A stretch of 64,000 bases of DNA from Dreissena polymorpha (Eukaryota; Mollusca; Bivalvia; Myida; Dreissenidae), in assembly GCF_020536995.1 (NCBI RefSeq), contig NC_068359.1, forward strand, positions 83,277,940 through 83,341,939. The letters are read 5' to 3'. Positions 28,611 through 40,033 of the stretch are shown here, piece after piece; positions within the stretch are counted from its first letter, which is position 1; every line of letters begins with the position of its first letter. Both the position numbers and the translations under genes were made by a program. Below the pieces are notes generated by a model. It was given only the letters and a program-made list of their open reading frames with translations, was not told where the DNA came from and searched no databases.

Positions 28611-29195
28611 AAGAGAGAAATAAAAAGAAAAAAATGTTTGAAATTCACAAAGTTTTCATTTCCTATGTTTCTTTAGACAAAATGTAATTATCATTCGATT
28701 CAAACATGACACATTTCAAATGACTACTGAAAAAGATTTACCATTAAATGAAAACAGTAAACGTATTGTTTTAATCTGAAATTTATATAAAGGAATACTG
28801 GTTTGCTGTGTTCATATTGTTTTATGGTTGTGTTATGTTTGGTAACGATTGTGATTATTAATAATAATATTGTTATTATAACAAATAGCGATAACTCAGC
28901 ATAGAAGTGTTAACAAAACAATCACTGGGAGAATTGCAGCACTAACAAATATGACGGGAGTATTGCGAAAACGATGCTTAACCCTTTACCACTTAGATAC
29001 GTATTTTGACGCACTTGTAGTCCTTTAGATAAGTATTTAATAAAAGACCTTTCTTCATAGATTCCAGTTTTAAATGCTTCTTTTCCAACGCTTAGATACT
29101 GATGAGCAGCAAACAGCATAAAACCTGAACAGACTGCGACTTATTCGCAGGCTATTCTGGTATTATGATGTTTGCACATAGCCATGTTCACTTTG
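28611..29195. other. AT-rich, no gene seen
   Basis: Only short unsupported frames (for example 28922-29119 on the - strand). Confidence 0.5.
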
Positions 29196-29430
29196 CTTCT
29201 GAGTGGGACAGGCTTAATGCATGCGCGTACAGTGTACAAAGCAGTCCACGTAGTCTAGTAAGGGACGACACTTTAAGCCGTCACCGGATTTTTGTTTAGA
29301 AGAGACCTCCTTGAAACAACTAATATAACAGCGGAAAGTTTCTTCCCCGAAAAGCATGTGCGAACTGCACAGGCCAATCTGCGACGACACTTTACTCGCA
29401 TGCATTAAGCCCGGTTTTTACGGAACGATA
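29196..29430. mobile_element. Palindromic MITE, diverged copy
   Basis: GACAGGCTTAATGCATGCGCG... to ...CATGCATTAAGCCCGG with the internal GGGACGACACTTT core and CTCCTTGAAACAAC centre. It resembles the 261-bp subfamily. Confidence 0.7.
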
Positions 29431-29817
29431 ATCACATCATCCTGTTATAAATATTAATCATATAAAACAAAATAAAGTTTCCATAAGACATCTCATAAAC
29501 GTGCCGTCAAGCAGCGCTTAAACGTGCAGAACAGAATGTCAATAGTGAGCGATCAGTTTTCTAGCCATAGAAGGGAAATATCTCTAAACCAATACAGCGT
29601 TACGACTAGGCATTTCCTGTTGTTGATGGCAACACAATACGCTTGATGAAAACAGATACTTTTGCGCAGAAATGAGAAACTAATAATTGAACGATTCTGT
29701 ACGAATAATTATTATAATGATTGAAGATAGCGGTTATAAAGGTTTTGAGTGGCAGGCGTGGATGAGGACGAGGATAAAGTGAGCTATGATTTAGATTGTG
29801 TTAGTAAAATTGATAGG

Positions 29818-30069
29818 TATGAGCTTTGCTCTGTGAAAAGGGTGTATAATACATGTGCGTTAAATGTCGTCGCAGATAAGCCTGTGCAGTCCATACAGGC
29901 TAATTTGGGACGACACTTTCCGCTTGTATTGTATTTTTCGTTTAAAGAATGTTTCTTCTCAACGAATATCCAGTTTAGGCTACAGATAAGCCTGTGAAGT
30001 CCGCACACGCTAATCTGGGACGACACTTTACGAACATGCTTAAAAAAATTCACAGAGCATGGCTCATAT
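29818..30069. mobile_element. Palindromic MITE copy
   Basis: TATGAGCTTTGCTCTGTGAA... to ...CACAGAGCATGGCTCATA with inverted GTCGTC...GATAAGCCTGTGCAGTCC cores. Confidence 0.75.
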
Positions 30070-31284
30070 GTTTATGGAGAAAGTTCACCCGATACATGGA
30101 ATTTTGTAAAGTGAAAGGTGATTGATCCCCCGCACCAGTTTGTGGACTATGTCCATCAGTTTTTTTATAACTTAGAAATATTTGGATTAGATGAAGATGT
30201 CTTGCAAATCAACCTTAAAGATTTTATATACTATACAGTTATACATGTTACATGTAGTTCAAACATTTTATGCTACTGCTGTAAAAGCATTTTGAAGTTC
30301 GAGGTCATTCAGAAACATATGGATCATCGCGCATTAGCAGTTATTTAGGCATCTACACTTATTGATGATCACAAATTTTACGTTTGAATTCAATGTTTTG
30401 CGAACTAACTGTCAGACCGAATGACAGATTGACTCGTATATATACCTGTGGGTGTTAATAATATAACTAGTATTCTGACTGATGCTGGTCAGGCAGTCGA
30501 TGTGTTCATGGAATTATGATTATGATGTTTGAATATGATTGCTTTTATTTACACGTGGTTGGCACTGATAGGATATCCACATTATCGCCGAACAAATTTT
30601 GCATTGGTGCATGTTTGAAAATCTGTGTCTCCTCGTGCCTAGATGGTGCAAGTTGGCACATCATAACCCACCACATAACACACGAATATGTTTCACTAAA
30701 TTTACATTATTACGTGATAATATGTTTAGGTTGACATCAGTTGCTGTGATCATAAACGACACTACGAGAAATAACACTAGTTATATTAGATGAATATTTC
30801 ATTCATTACGTCATAATTGACCAAACGTTTCAGACGTGCGTTTTATTGTTGCAAAATAAACTCGCAACTGTGCGACCCACAACAAGCTGCAAAGCTGCAT
30901 TTTTAAATGCATGTTAGCGGTTACATCGCCACTTGTTACATGATAACTATTGTATTCGTATTAAGTACAGTTTTGCCATGATTAACAAGCCAAAATAACA
31001 GTGTGTGTACTATTGATATTGATAGTGATTTCTGTTTCAGACATGAAATAGATGTGTTTGTTATTTTATAAGTGTTATACCTAGTATTAGAATGAGTGAT
31101 TCTTTTCGAGAGGCATATGCTTAAATGGGCACCCCAAATGCATTTTATGAACATGGACGTTGTATCCATGAACATATTTTAACAACGTTCCATGAGTCCG
31201 GATCAAACCGGTACCTTCCGTTAACTAGAAGACACAACATCGAGGACATCTAGACATCTAGACTGTGTGTACGGTTGCATAGAG
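30070..31284. other. No gene seen
   Basis: AT-rich. Frames at 30118-30348, 30516-30734 and 30936-31175 show no family resemblance or splice context. Confidence 0.5.
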
Positions 31285-32380
31285 GTGACATTCACTCCTC
31301 TTTTTTAAATTGCACTCCTCTTTTTTCTTTCTCGTTGCCTCGACTTAGTTACTCGAGGCCACGACTTACTAACGCTCGATTGGTCATATTCGGATCGGGT
31401 ACTACTTACATGTACCCCGGGAACTCTTAAGTATACTTACATGTACCCCGGGTAAGGTAAATATAATAAAACATACCCATACGCTAAATCGGTCGTGGTC
31501 AGCTTTGTTTTTTTCATTAATTATGTTCACATTTATGTCAATTTTCTGTTGAATGGCCTCTATATTATCGAAACTTATACACAAAAACATGTTGATGCAG
31601 TTTTTTAAAGGGATTTTTTTTAAGATAAACAAAATCGTTTTACTGTAATCGGTAGCGCGTTTTACGACATCGAATTTTGGGCGGGAATACATCTCTGTCT
31701 AATCTCAGTCCAATATCGTCCGGGTACGTTTAAGTATATTAACCGTACCCGGGTACATGTAACTATACTTAAGAGTACCCGGGGTGCATGTAAGTAGTAC
31801 CCGAGCCGACAATGACCAATCGAGCCTTCCTAACTCGTGGCTACGAATTGGCCATGTCGTGGCCTCGAGTTACACCGTCGAGACCACTAGATAAAAAGAA
31901 GAGTAGTGTAAAACTAAATAAAAGAGAAGTGCAATTTAAATAAGAGCGATGCAGTTAATAAAAAAGGGGTGCATTAAACATGAGAGGAGAGAATTTTAGC
32001 TATCTTGAGGGAACGAGTTAGTCAGCCTATCAAATTTTGCGTAACATGAGCAAATATTATGTACGCATATATATAGCTGGCAATAATTACTTACCTTTGA
32101 ATAAAGATCACCATGGACAGAATATGGAATAATTTAATTGGCTAACTTAGCTAAGCCGTTCCTTCGAGGCAGCTAAAATTCTCTCCTCTTTTGTTTAATG
32201 CACCCTTCCTTTATGTACTGCATCGCTTTTTTTAAAATAATTTCACTCACCTTTTATTTTGTTTTGCCACGTGTTACGTGGCAACGAGTTAACTATGTCG
32301 TGGCCTCGAGTTACTAAGTCGAGGCCACGAGATTGAAAAAAAAGAGGAGTTCACTTAAAAAAAGAGAAGTTCAACAGGTA
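31285..32380. repeat. Foldback complex with TCGAGGCCACGA palindromes
   Basis: Segments around TCCTCTTTTTT, TCGTGGCCTCGAGTTA and GATGCAGTTAATAAAA..GTGCATTAAACA occur in the left part (31285-31365, 31826-32005) and inverted in the right part (32160-32380). At 32298-32330 TCGTGGCCTCGA and TCGAGGCCACGA form a hairpin around GTTACTAAG. The spacer is about 32006-32159. A Mutator-like element sits in the left arm. No coding content. Confidence 0.75.
31374..31825. mobile_element. Mutator-like non-autonomous element, 452 bp
   Basis: The long terminal inverted repeats start GCTCGATTGGTCAT and continue ACTACTTACATGTACCCC..., about 90 bp. The flanks CTTACTAAC and CTTCCTAAC (31365-31373, 31826-31834) are a 9-bp target duplication with one mismatch. 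A 9-bp duplication with long inverted repeats is the Mutator (MULE) pattern. A second, larger copy is at 38375-40024. No transposase. Confidence 0.75.
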
Positions 32381-34335
32381 AAGGTAAAAAAAACATTGCG
32401 CCTTATCACTAAGAAATTTGCAATAGGCATTTATTATCTCTGAGATCATCGAGCGATCCCATTCCATATTGATAGCACGCGATCGGACGAACTCGGTGTA
32501 GAAATTTTGATTATCTCGAGATAGCGTCCGAAAACCGATATATCGTGAGGCGGGGCAATGGAACCCGTTACACATGCGTGATTCATTAAGAGTGATAACA
32601 ATGTCTGTTTTATGCGAACTAATTGTCAATAATCTGCCTCTTAAACGCCGGTCTCAATTGACCAGTCGCTAGCTGTCAATCAAATAAAACTATCAGCCAA
32701 TCAGATCGCGAGTTTTCACACACCCCTCAGCAACGCTTATCTGGCCGCCAGTTTGTCCGACAAACAAACAGTGTTTTACATAATGAATGGACGTAATTTT
32801 TAAAAGTTTACATAGATTGTATATCAAATTCTTGATCATAACTGTTTGAACATTATTCAAAATTGTAGGTGCAATAAATACTGTATAAAAGGTCATTATT
32901 TTACCTTTATTTCGAACATATGAACGAGTTTATATGGGAAAACAAACGCAATAAATAGTTTGACCACAACAGTTGTGTGTTCTATAAAACGAATAAAACC
33001 GTTTGATACACAATAAAATTAAGCAGTTTGGGCAACATAATAATTGCCACACGTGCTTATTAATAATCTCAGCGTAATTGTCGATAATTAATAAATGAGA
33101 AGGATCTCAGAATGAAGGAACATAAAGGCATTTTTAGGTTATGTACACAAAACAGAAAACTATTTAATTAGTTGAATAATTTCCAATTATTCTTTCATCG
33201 CGCACATTCATGTCTGTGTTTCAACTTCACATAATGCACTAAAAGAAAATTGAAAGTAAGTGCATCTTGAGCGAAAATACTATCTTTCACGGATAAACAT
33301 ACTTTGAAGTCGAAACATGGAGGCCAGAATTTCCATTGCAGTGTAAATTAGACATACGGATAAACACAGTGTAACTTGTTAGAAAATTAGGAAAAACCTT
33401 TAGGCTCGTGTCCGATTGCTACGATTTACTATACCATATGTTTTTATAACTGTCAATTAAGGGAAAAGAAGATTTAAACATGTGGGAAGCACAATAAATG
33501 AATATTTAATCATTTTACCTTTCATTGGATGTGGACAAATAAAAAGGAAAGAGATAAATTAAAACTGATATATTATTGTCTTGACACGTTAAACTATTTA
33601 AAATTAAATTAAATACATATTTCCTACTTAGTGGGCACTCTTTACTCTGCAGTCTATGTCGTTTGATTGTTTTAGTTTATGTTCTGTTTCTTGGCGGTTG
33701 GTCGAACCAGACACTTGAATCAAATGAAGTTTATTACTACAACATTTCGAGCAAAAATGTACGCGTTATTCACTCATAAGTTATTTTCACGTCAATAGTC
33801 TATCCACGCTTTCGGCGGTTTGATACTTTATTGTCACAAACGCCTTTAAACCAGCTCTGTATCTAAACAACTATTTGTTTTTCGAAAAAAAAAAATATTG
33901 TGCAGTATCCCACTGTGCCGTACCCTTGTCGTGCATACGTAAAAAACATAAGAAAAAAACTTATGAAATATTTGGTAAGTAAACAGAAGAAAGCTGTTGT
34001 TGTTTTTTTTGCTTCGTTGTGCTATAATAAGAAAGTTATTATCGTATCAAAACCAAATATTGGAGCATGTTTTCTAAATACCCGAGAACCCGGGGGGTAT
34101 TTAACAGTTCCAGAGTGAAACATGACGGATGACAGATCGTGCTGTGATTTGTATTTATCAATTTTAAGACCCTTAACGTCGATGCAAACTTCGTACCTTA
34201 CTTCTCTTTGTACAGTTCTTTGCGTGCACAAGGTGTGTCCAGAAGTAAATGTTCACAGATACATAATTAAAAAAAGAGCAAATACACGGTTTCCGAAGGA
34301 TATACATCGAAAATGGGTTTTCATCAAAAATAAAA
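32381..34335. other. No gene seen
   Basis: AT-rich with short unsupported frames (32351-32629, 32693-32896, 33900-34118, 34022-34231). Confidence 0.5.
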
Positions 34336-34582
34336 TGGGCCTTGCTCTGTTACAGGGGGTTTAATGTATGTGCGTGAAGTGTCGTCCCAGATTAGATTGT
34401 GCAGTCCGCACAAGCTAAAAAGGGACGACACTTTCCACTTTTATAATATTTTTCGTTTACTGAGAGTCTCTTCTTAGCAAAAATCAAGTTTAGGAGGAAA
34501 GTGTCGTCCCTGATTCTCCTGTGCGGACTCTACAGGCTTATCTCGGACAACACTATACGCACGTTCATTAAACCCCCTTTAA
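34336..34582. mobile_element. Palindromic MITE copy, cut at its right end
   Basis: GGGCCTTGCTCTGTTACAGG... through ...CACGTTCATTAAACCCCCTT, at which point a TTAA element follows. The outer right end (TTTTCACAGAGC...) is absent after that element. Confidence 0.8.
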
Positions 34583-34804
34583 CCCATTTATGCCTAGTGG
34601 ACTCTCCCATCCTTTTAAATTGGATCAATTTAATTCCAAAATTAGGGATGTCTAGTATATTTATTTTTATATTTAGAATATTTCTTACAGAAATTCCTTT
34701 AAGCAAACAGCGCCGAACCTGATGAGACGCCGCATCATGCGGGGTCTAATCTGCGTCTACGCTGTTTGCCAAGGCCTTTTTTCTAGACGCTAGGCATAAA
34801 TGGG
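34583..34804. mobile_element. 222-bp MITE with TTAA target duplication, nested at the MITE end
   Basis: Ends CCCATTTATGCCTAG on both sides, inverted. TTAA at 34579-34582 and 34805-34808. Inverted-orientation relative of 24077-24277 (shared GCATCATGCGG / AAACAGCGC.. core). Confidence 0.9.
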
Positions 34805-35765
34805 TTAAACAAATAACTCGAAAAAACCCGTCTTGTAAAAATCCAACACTAGCTTCACGAAGAGATTGAACCCTATCGAACTCGTACAGAATTATAAGAT
34901 CAAATTCGCCACGATGTCACAGACGCTAATTAGCGAATACAGAAAAATGCTGTAAAATAGTCGATGCTCTTAAGGCTCGCATATGGCTATTTTCCAGCAT
35001 CAAGAATCCGTCTCAATGTGGCTGCACAATTTAATTGATGTTTTATTTGCATCTGAGTATTGTGAATATCCGTTAAGTATTGATACAGACAACAAACCTC
35101 TGTGAAATCCAGTCCTGTTTTTGCATCAATTTAGGCAAGGTTTTTGAAAAATTATTACCAACACAAATTGTTTTGTAAAAAGGTTTAATACAAATCCTTA
35201 TCGGCATCATTATCATCACGAGAAGCAACAACAATAGCTATACAATAATCATTATTTTCACCAACTACTTCAGCATCATCTTCTTTAGTTCCATCGTCAT
35301 CAGCAGCAGCAATTCAAACAGCAGCAATAAAAACTGCATTTTCTACAATGAAAATAAAAAAGGGTGCTGCGTACATTATGCGAGTTTCTTTACAAGGTGT
35401 TCAAATAAGAAAGACAAAGAACATGGTGGAACGTAATTATAGTCAGTTTTTTATGTCACAATATGATTTTATCAACGTTGTTTATATTTGACACTATTTC
35501 GTTAATCGATTTATTCTTTTGGTTTGTTAAACTTAAACGTGTTTTGCACTCTGATCTATGAAGGACTCTCATGGTTCAATGTCTTTTGATCAAACACTGC
35601 CCATATGAAGCATACATACTAACAGTAAAACCTTAACAGCGCAACATGTGTGTAGGCAGTTAAAATCTTAATCGCCCTAAAAAAGCCAACGCGCAATTCT
35701 ACATTTAATGTGTACAATAACCCTGCTCGGTTGGTTTCCATACAATCAAGTAACTGGTTACACGG
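34805..35765. other. No gene seen
   Basis: AT-rich with short degenerate CAT/CAG-type runs near 35200-35340. Confidence 0.5.
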
Positions 35766-36061
35766 GCAAATATGATCACAGGAGGGAATCCCGTATTATT
35801 TTTTTTTTGTATATATGCTATAATAGAAACAAGGAGTGCAACTTCATTTGCCGAAAAACTTCACCATCTTTACTGTAAACCATGTAACTCGAACAATTTC
35901 TGACGAATCAACTACACACCGGTTGTTTTCGAAAGGTTATAAAATAATTTATCAGAAAAAATTAACATCAGTACCATTGATCGAGCAGTATTTCGATACC
36001 AGCCCTCAGAAGTTGACACTCTTCCAAATCGCGTTTGGTCGGAAACAAATGTGTCCACATA
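35766..36061 (+). repeat. Dispersed ~290-bp repeat, copy 1
   Basis: Matches the reverse complement of 46333-46612 at high identity (CACCATCTTTACTGTAAACC, ...GTTGTTTTCGAAAG...). The + strand is open here (35836-36087), but the other copy is interrupted, so coding is not supported. Confidence 0.75.
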
Positions 36062-36349
36062 GAGATGTTCTATGTCGTTCACTTTAAAGAGCTAAAACTC
36101 AATAACCAAGTCATTAAACGGTAGATAAATAGCACCTGTATGCACATGAAACATTTTTCAATCGGTTACAATACCCATTGTTATCGAAAAAGTATGGTAA
36201 ACACCATGCTATCACGTCGAAAATTCGCGAGTACAAAATCTAAACAGAATCAAAGTACTGACTGTACTGGTGTGACGATGCTTTTGAGAGGATGGATATA
36301 AAAGCATCAAGTTAAGTTTATCTACATCACCACAATCACCACAATTGTG

Positions 36350-36556
36350 TATGTTGGTACGAAAAAAAAATTTGGTACAAAAATTATGCGAAAAAAATTT
36401 GGGTATGAAAACAAATTTGGGTACGAAAAAATATTTGGGAACAAAAAAATTGGGACCGAAAAAAATTTGGGTACGAACAAAAAATTGGGGATGAAAAAAA
36501 AATTGGGTACAAAAATAATTGAGTACGAAAAATTTAGGTACGGAAAAAAAATTGGG
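36350..36556. repeat. Minisatellite of GTACGAAAAAAATTTGG-type units
   Basis: About 13 imperfect units of 14-17 bp (GGTACGAAAAAA, AAATTTGGG). Open frames on both strands here (36212-36663) are products of the repeat. Confidence 0.85.
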
Positions 36557-36807
36557 CGAACGGGAAAGAAGTACCTGTGGGGAACTTGACCCACACTCGC
36601 ACATTTTCGGCCGTTTCCGTCAAACATCAGATAAGTTCCTCGAAGGCAATAGTATGAATACACATTTCGGAAGCGGTAATGCGGTCCTACCTGCGCGTTT
36701 CAAAATGTAAGCGAAATATGTACACAAGTCTGTCAGGAATGATTGAATTAACGAAGAAAATCGTGTATTGATGTAAGTGTTTTGAAGAAATGTGCAGAAA
36801 ATATATT

Positions 36808-37360
36808 AAACAAGAGCTGTGTTTGTGAAACACAATGACCACTGCTGCGCAGCTTTGAAGCCATATATTTTACCTTTGACCTTGAAGGATGAACTTGACC
36901 TTTCAGCACTCAAAATGTGCAGCTCCATGACATACACATGCATGCCGAATATGGAGTTGCTATCTTCAATATTGCAAAATTTGACCTTTGACCTTGACCG
37001 AGAAGGATGACCTTGACCTTTCACCAATCAATATGTGCAGCTCTATGAGATACGCATGCACACCAATATTGAAAAAGTTATGGCTAATGTTAAAGTTTTT
37101 GGACAGACAGACAGACGCTTTATATTTGACATTTGACCTTGAAGGATGACCTTCACCTTCACCTTTCACAACTGAAAATGTGAAGCTCCATGAGATGCAC
37201 ATGTATGCCAAATATCAAGTTGCTATGTTCAATATTTAAAAAGTTATGGCCATTAAAGTTTTCGGACGGACAGACAGACTGACACACTGACTGACTGACT
37301 GACTGACTGACTGACTGACAGTTCAACTGATATAGGCCACCCTACCGGGGGCATAAAAAG
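36808..37360 (+). repeat. Dispersed repeat with TGACCTTGACC runs
   Basis: Starts AAACAAGAGCTGTGTTTGTG and ends TACCGGGGGCATAAAAA. Inside are about three ~180-bp subunits, each with TTTGACCTTGACC..GGATGACCTT and GTGCAGCTCCATGA. A (GACT)n tract is at 37266-37320. TGACCT is the nuclear-receptor half site; whether any receptor binds here is unknown. Related tracts: 44556-44840, 50389-50680. Confidence 0.75.
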
Positions 37361-38365
37361 CAATGGCGATATTTTTCACAGCCACATTATTGTTAATAGT
37401 TTGATATCACAAAATGAAAGTGAAAGTAGAACTGTCAAAAATGACAACCTGTTAACGTGTTGTTTTTGCTGCCATGAGAGGGCGATTACACTCAATGTGT
37501 TCACATTTGGACAATAGGCTTTGTCAATGACCTTTATAGTTTGGGTAGCTTTGATATTAGTTATTGCTATCATGTAACTGCATGATTGTGTATATGTTTA
37601 CAATACACAAAGCATAAATAATGATATAAATATACTGATTGAGCTTATAATAATCTGAGAACTATAGCCAGGTCAATTAAGGACTTAAAATACAATTTTG
37701 TGTCCTGATTTCATGAAGAAATGACCATGCATGTCCTAGATTTCAAATCCAAGGCCCTGGTGTGACACATTGGTAGCATTACCGTTAAACTGTTACCAGG
37801 CTTATGAAATTAGTTTTTATTGAACTATCTAATAAAATCTAAATCAGGCACTGATTTTTCTTGTTTTAATACAGTCATAGATCAGTTGTGGCCTCTGGGT
37901 AATGACCAATTTTTGCTTACTTGTCACACCCTTAAAACTTTCCACACGTCTATAATAGCACATCTGGATTTAGGTGATCTTCAATGGTACATTTAAACTT
38001 TAGCTCTGTTACAAGAGTGCTGGTAAAGTCCAGTCACATATTTAAATCTAGGCCATGTCAAAATCAAAGTGTCAAAGACAAATGAAAGATGCGTTCATTA
38101 ATTATTGTCCAGTTGTTTACTACTGCTGTAAGTTTTTATATAATATGACTGATGAACATCATGTGAGAGAAAATTCACATTATCATTGTATATCAGGTTT
38201 AGCAACCTTTTAGATAACAAAGTATGCTAGTTTTCAATGTCGCTTCTGGGGATCAAACCCGTGAGGCTTTTAGGAAGATTCTGAAATTTTCGATCCCTCG
38301 AGAGCAACCGAACCAAAAATTAAGTCAAATATTGCCGACTCGGTTTTTTGAGTCGGTTCATGAGG
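37361..38365. other. No gene seen
   Basis: AT-rich. A small hairpin (CCGACTC...GAGTCGG) lies at 38335-38357. Confidence 0.45.
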
Positions 38366-38374
38366 GATAATGGA

Positions 38375-40024
38375 ACTCGATTGGACATTGTCGGCTCTGG
38401 TACTACTTACATGTACCCCGGGTACTCTTAAGTATACTTACATGTACCCTGTGTACTCTAAGTATACTTACATGTACCACAGGTATGGTAAATAAACGTA
38501 ATTGTACTCGGTCCATATTAGACTGTACCCGAGTTGTATTTGCGCCCAAAATCCGATGTCGTAAAACGCGCAACCTATTATCTTAAACACACTTCTCTTC
38601 AAAAAACACTGCATCAACATGCTTTTTGAGTATGTGTACCGATAATATAGAAGCCATTCTACAGAAAATTGACATAAATGTGCAGGGCTTAACACTAAGG
38701 CACGTCCGAACGACATTCACTGCCCGTACCTTGGTCCGGGCTAGCCAATGTCCCAGGAACATGCCCGACCGGTCGTGTGTATTTTGGGCGGGATTAAATG
38801 TTCTATATCAATGAACTGCGTTTTAAATAAGCTTTTCAAAGATGCAAAAATCTTAATTCAGTACGATGAGATGACAATTAAATCCCAGAGTGAGTTCGGA
38901 GACAACAAACGGATCGTATCTCGAAATAGATTCGGAACTCCCTGATTGCAATCAAAAAGAGGCCGACAATTCAGAAAATCCCCGGCGGTTTTCCTGGTAA
39001 AACACGTCAGTACCTATTTTTAAACGGAATGCCGCTAGACACGGTTTTTGATTGGTTTCCTCGAAGTGACGTGTTTTCTCAATGAAAATACGTTTGAAAC
39101 TGAAAGCCGGGATCGCCCAGGATCGTCCGGAATGATGAAGGTATAAAACTCGACATTAACACAAAGTAACTATAAAATTAATAGTTATTTATCAATTTTA
39201 AATAATTTTAATTTTTTGTCATTATGGAAAAGTTATTCCATCCTTTAGACGATTAATAAATCCATTTAGAGGAAAATAGAGACTTTATTTAGATTAGAAG
39301 TGTTTTGACAATATTTTTTACGCAATTCAATTAGCAAAACTAATATTAATGGTCGATCCCGGCTTTTAGTAGAGAGTTAACCCTGTACAATTGTTACAAC
39401 TACCGTAACACGTTATTTTGCTAAGATTCACTTACCATTTCTTGTAAGACGGTAACCCGGCAATCTATGTAAAAAGGTTTTAACGTTCATGTCGTTGTTT
39501 AAGTTTGGCTTTACGGGTGGGGATGGGGACACGAAAAGAAAAGGGAAGGAGGAAAGTAAGAGAAAGTATGAGGAAATAAAAAAACAAAAAAATTTCTCCA
39601 GAAATGGCGTGAAGATTACAAATAGATGTCTTAAATAGATGAATATTGAATTCAATAGCATTAGTAAGGCAAGCTAATAAGAATGATTTCATCATAATTG
39701 CGCATCTCCAAGCGCAAGAAAATACAAGTTGAATGATAAATATAAAGGTTTTTATAATACTTGGGTCAGGGCACATGAAAGATTGGTCAGGGCTAGTAGG
39801 TTCTGCATTTACTAGCCCGAACGGGCTAGTTGAAAAAAAGTTAGTGTTAAGCCCTGATGTGTATATATAATTATTACAAAACAATAGTCGACGACGACGG
39901 ATTTAGGGTTAATTTTCCCGGGTACATTTTAGTATATTTACCGTACCCGGGATACATGTAAGTATACTTAGGAGTACCCGGGGTACATGTACGAAGTACC
40001 CGAGCCGACAATGAACAATCGAGC
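38375..40024. mobile_element. Mutator-like element, 1650 bp, carrying a hAT-like insertion
   Basis: The same long terminal inverted repeats as 31374-31825 (...TCGATTGG, ACTACTTACATGTACCCCGG). The 9-bp flanks GATAATGGA and GATACTGGA (38366-38374, 40025-40033) differ at one base. Interior sequence near both ends matches the 452-bp copy; the extra length is the insertion at 38683-39856. No transposase. Confidence 0.75.
38683..39856. mobile_element. hAT-like non-autonomous element, 1174 bp
   Basis: Terminal inverted repeats CAGGGCTTAACACTAA (16 bp) with subterminal GGGCTAG / CTAGCCC words. Flanked by ATGTG on both sides (38678-38682, 39857-39861). The 452-bp Mutator-like copy has the uninterrupted sequence (ATAAATGTGAACATAAT on the - strand near 31525). 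CAGGG ends suit hAT; a 5-bp duplication fits the 5-bp hAT lineage. Internal frames show no hAT transposase. Confidence 0.7.
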
Positions 40025-40033
40025 GATACTGGA

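Noticed and set aside
36212-36663. Phe/Pro- and Lys/Gly-rich frames on both strands
   Set aside because: Produced by the GTACGAAAAAATTTGG minisatellite; no domain.
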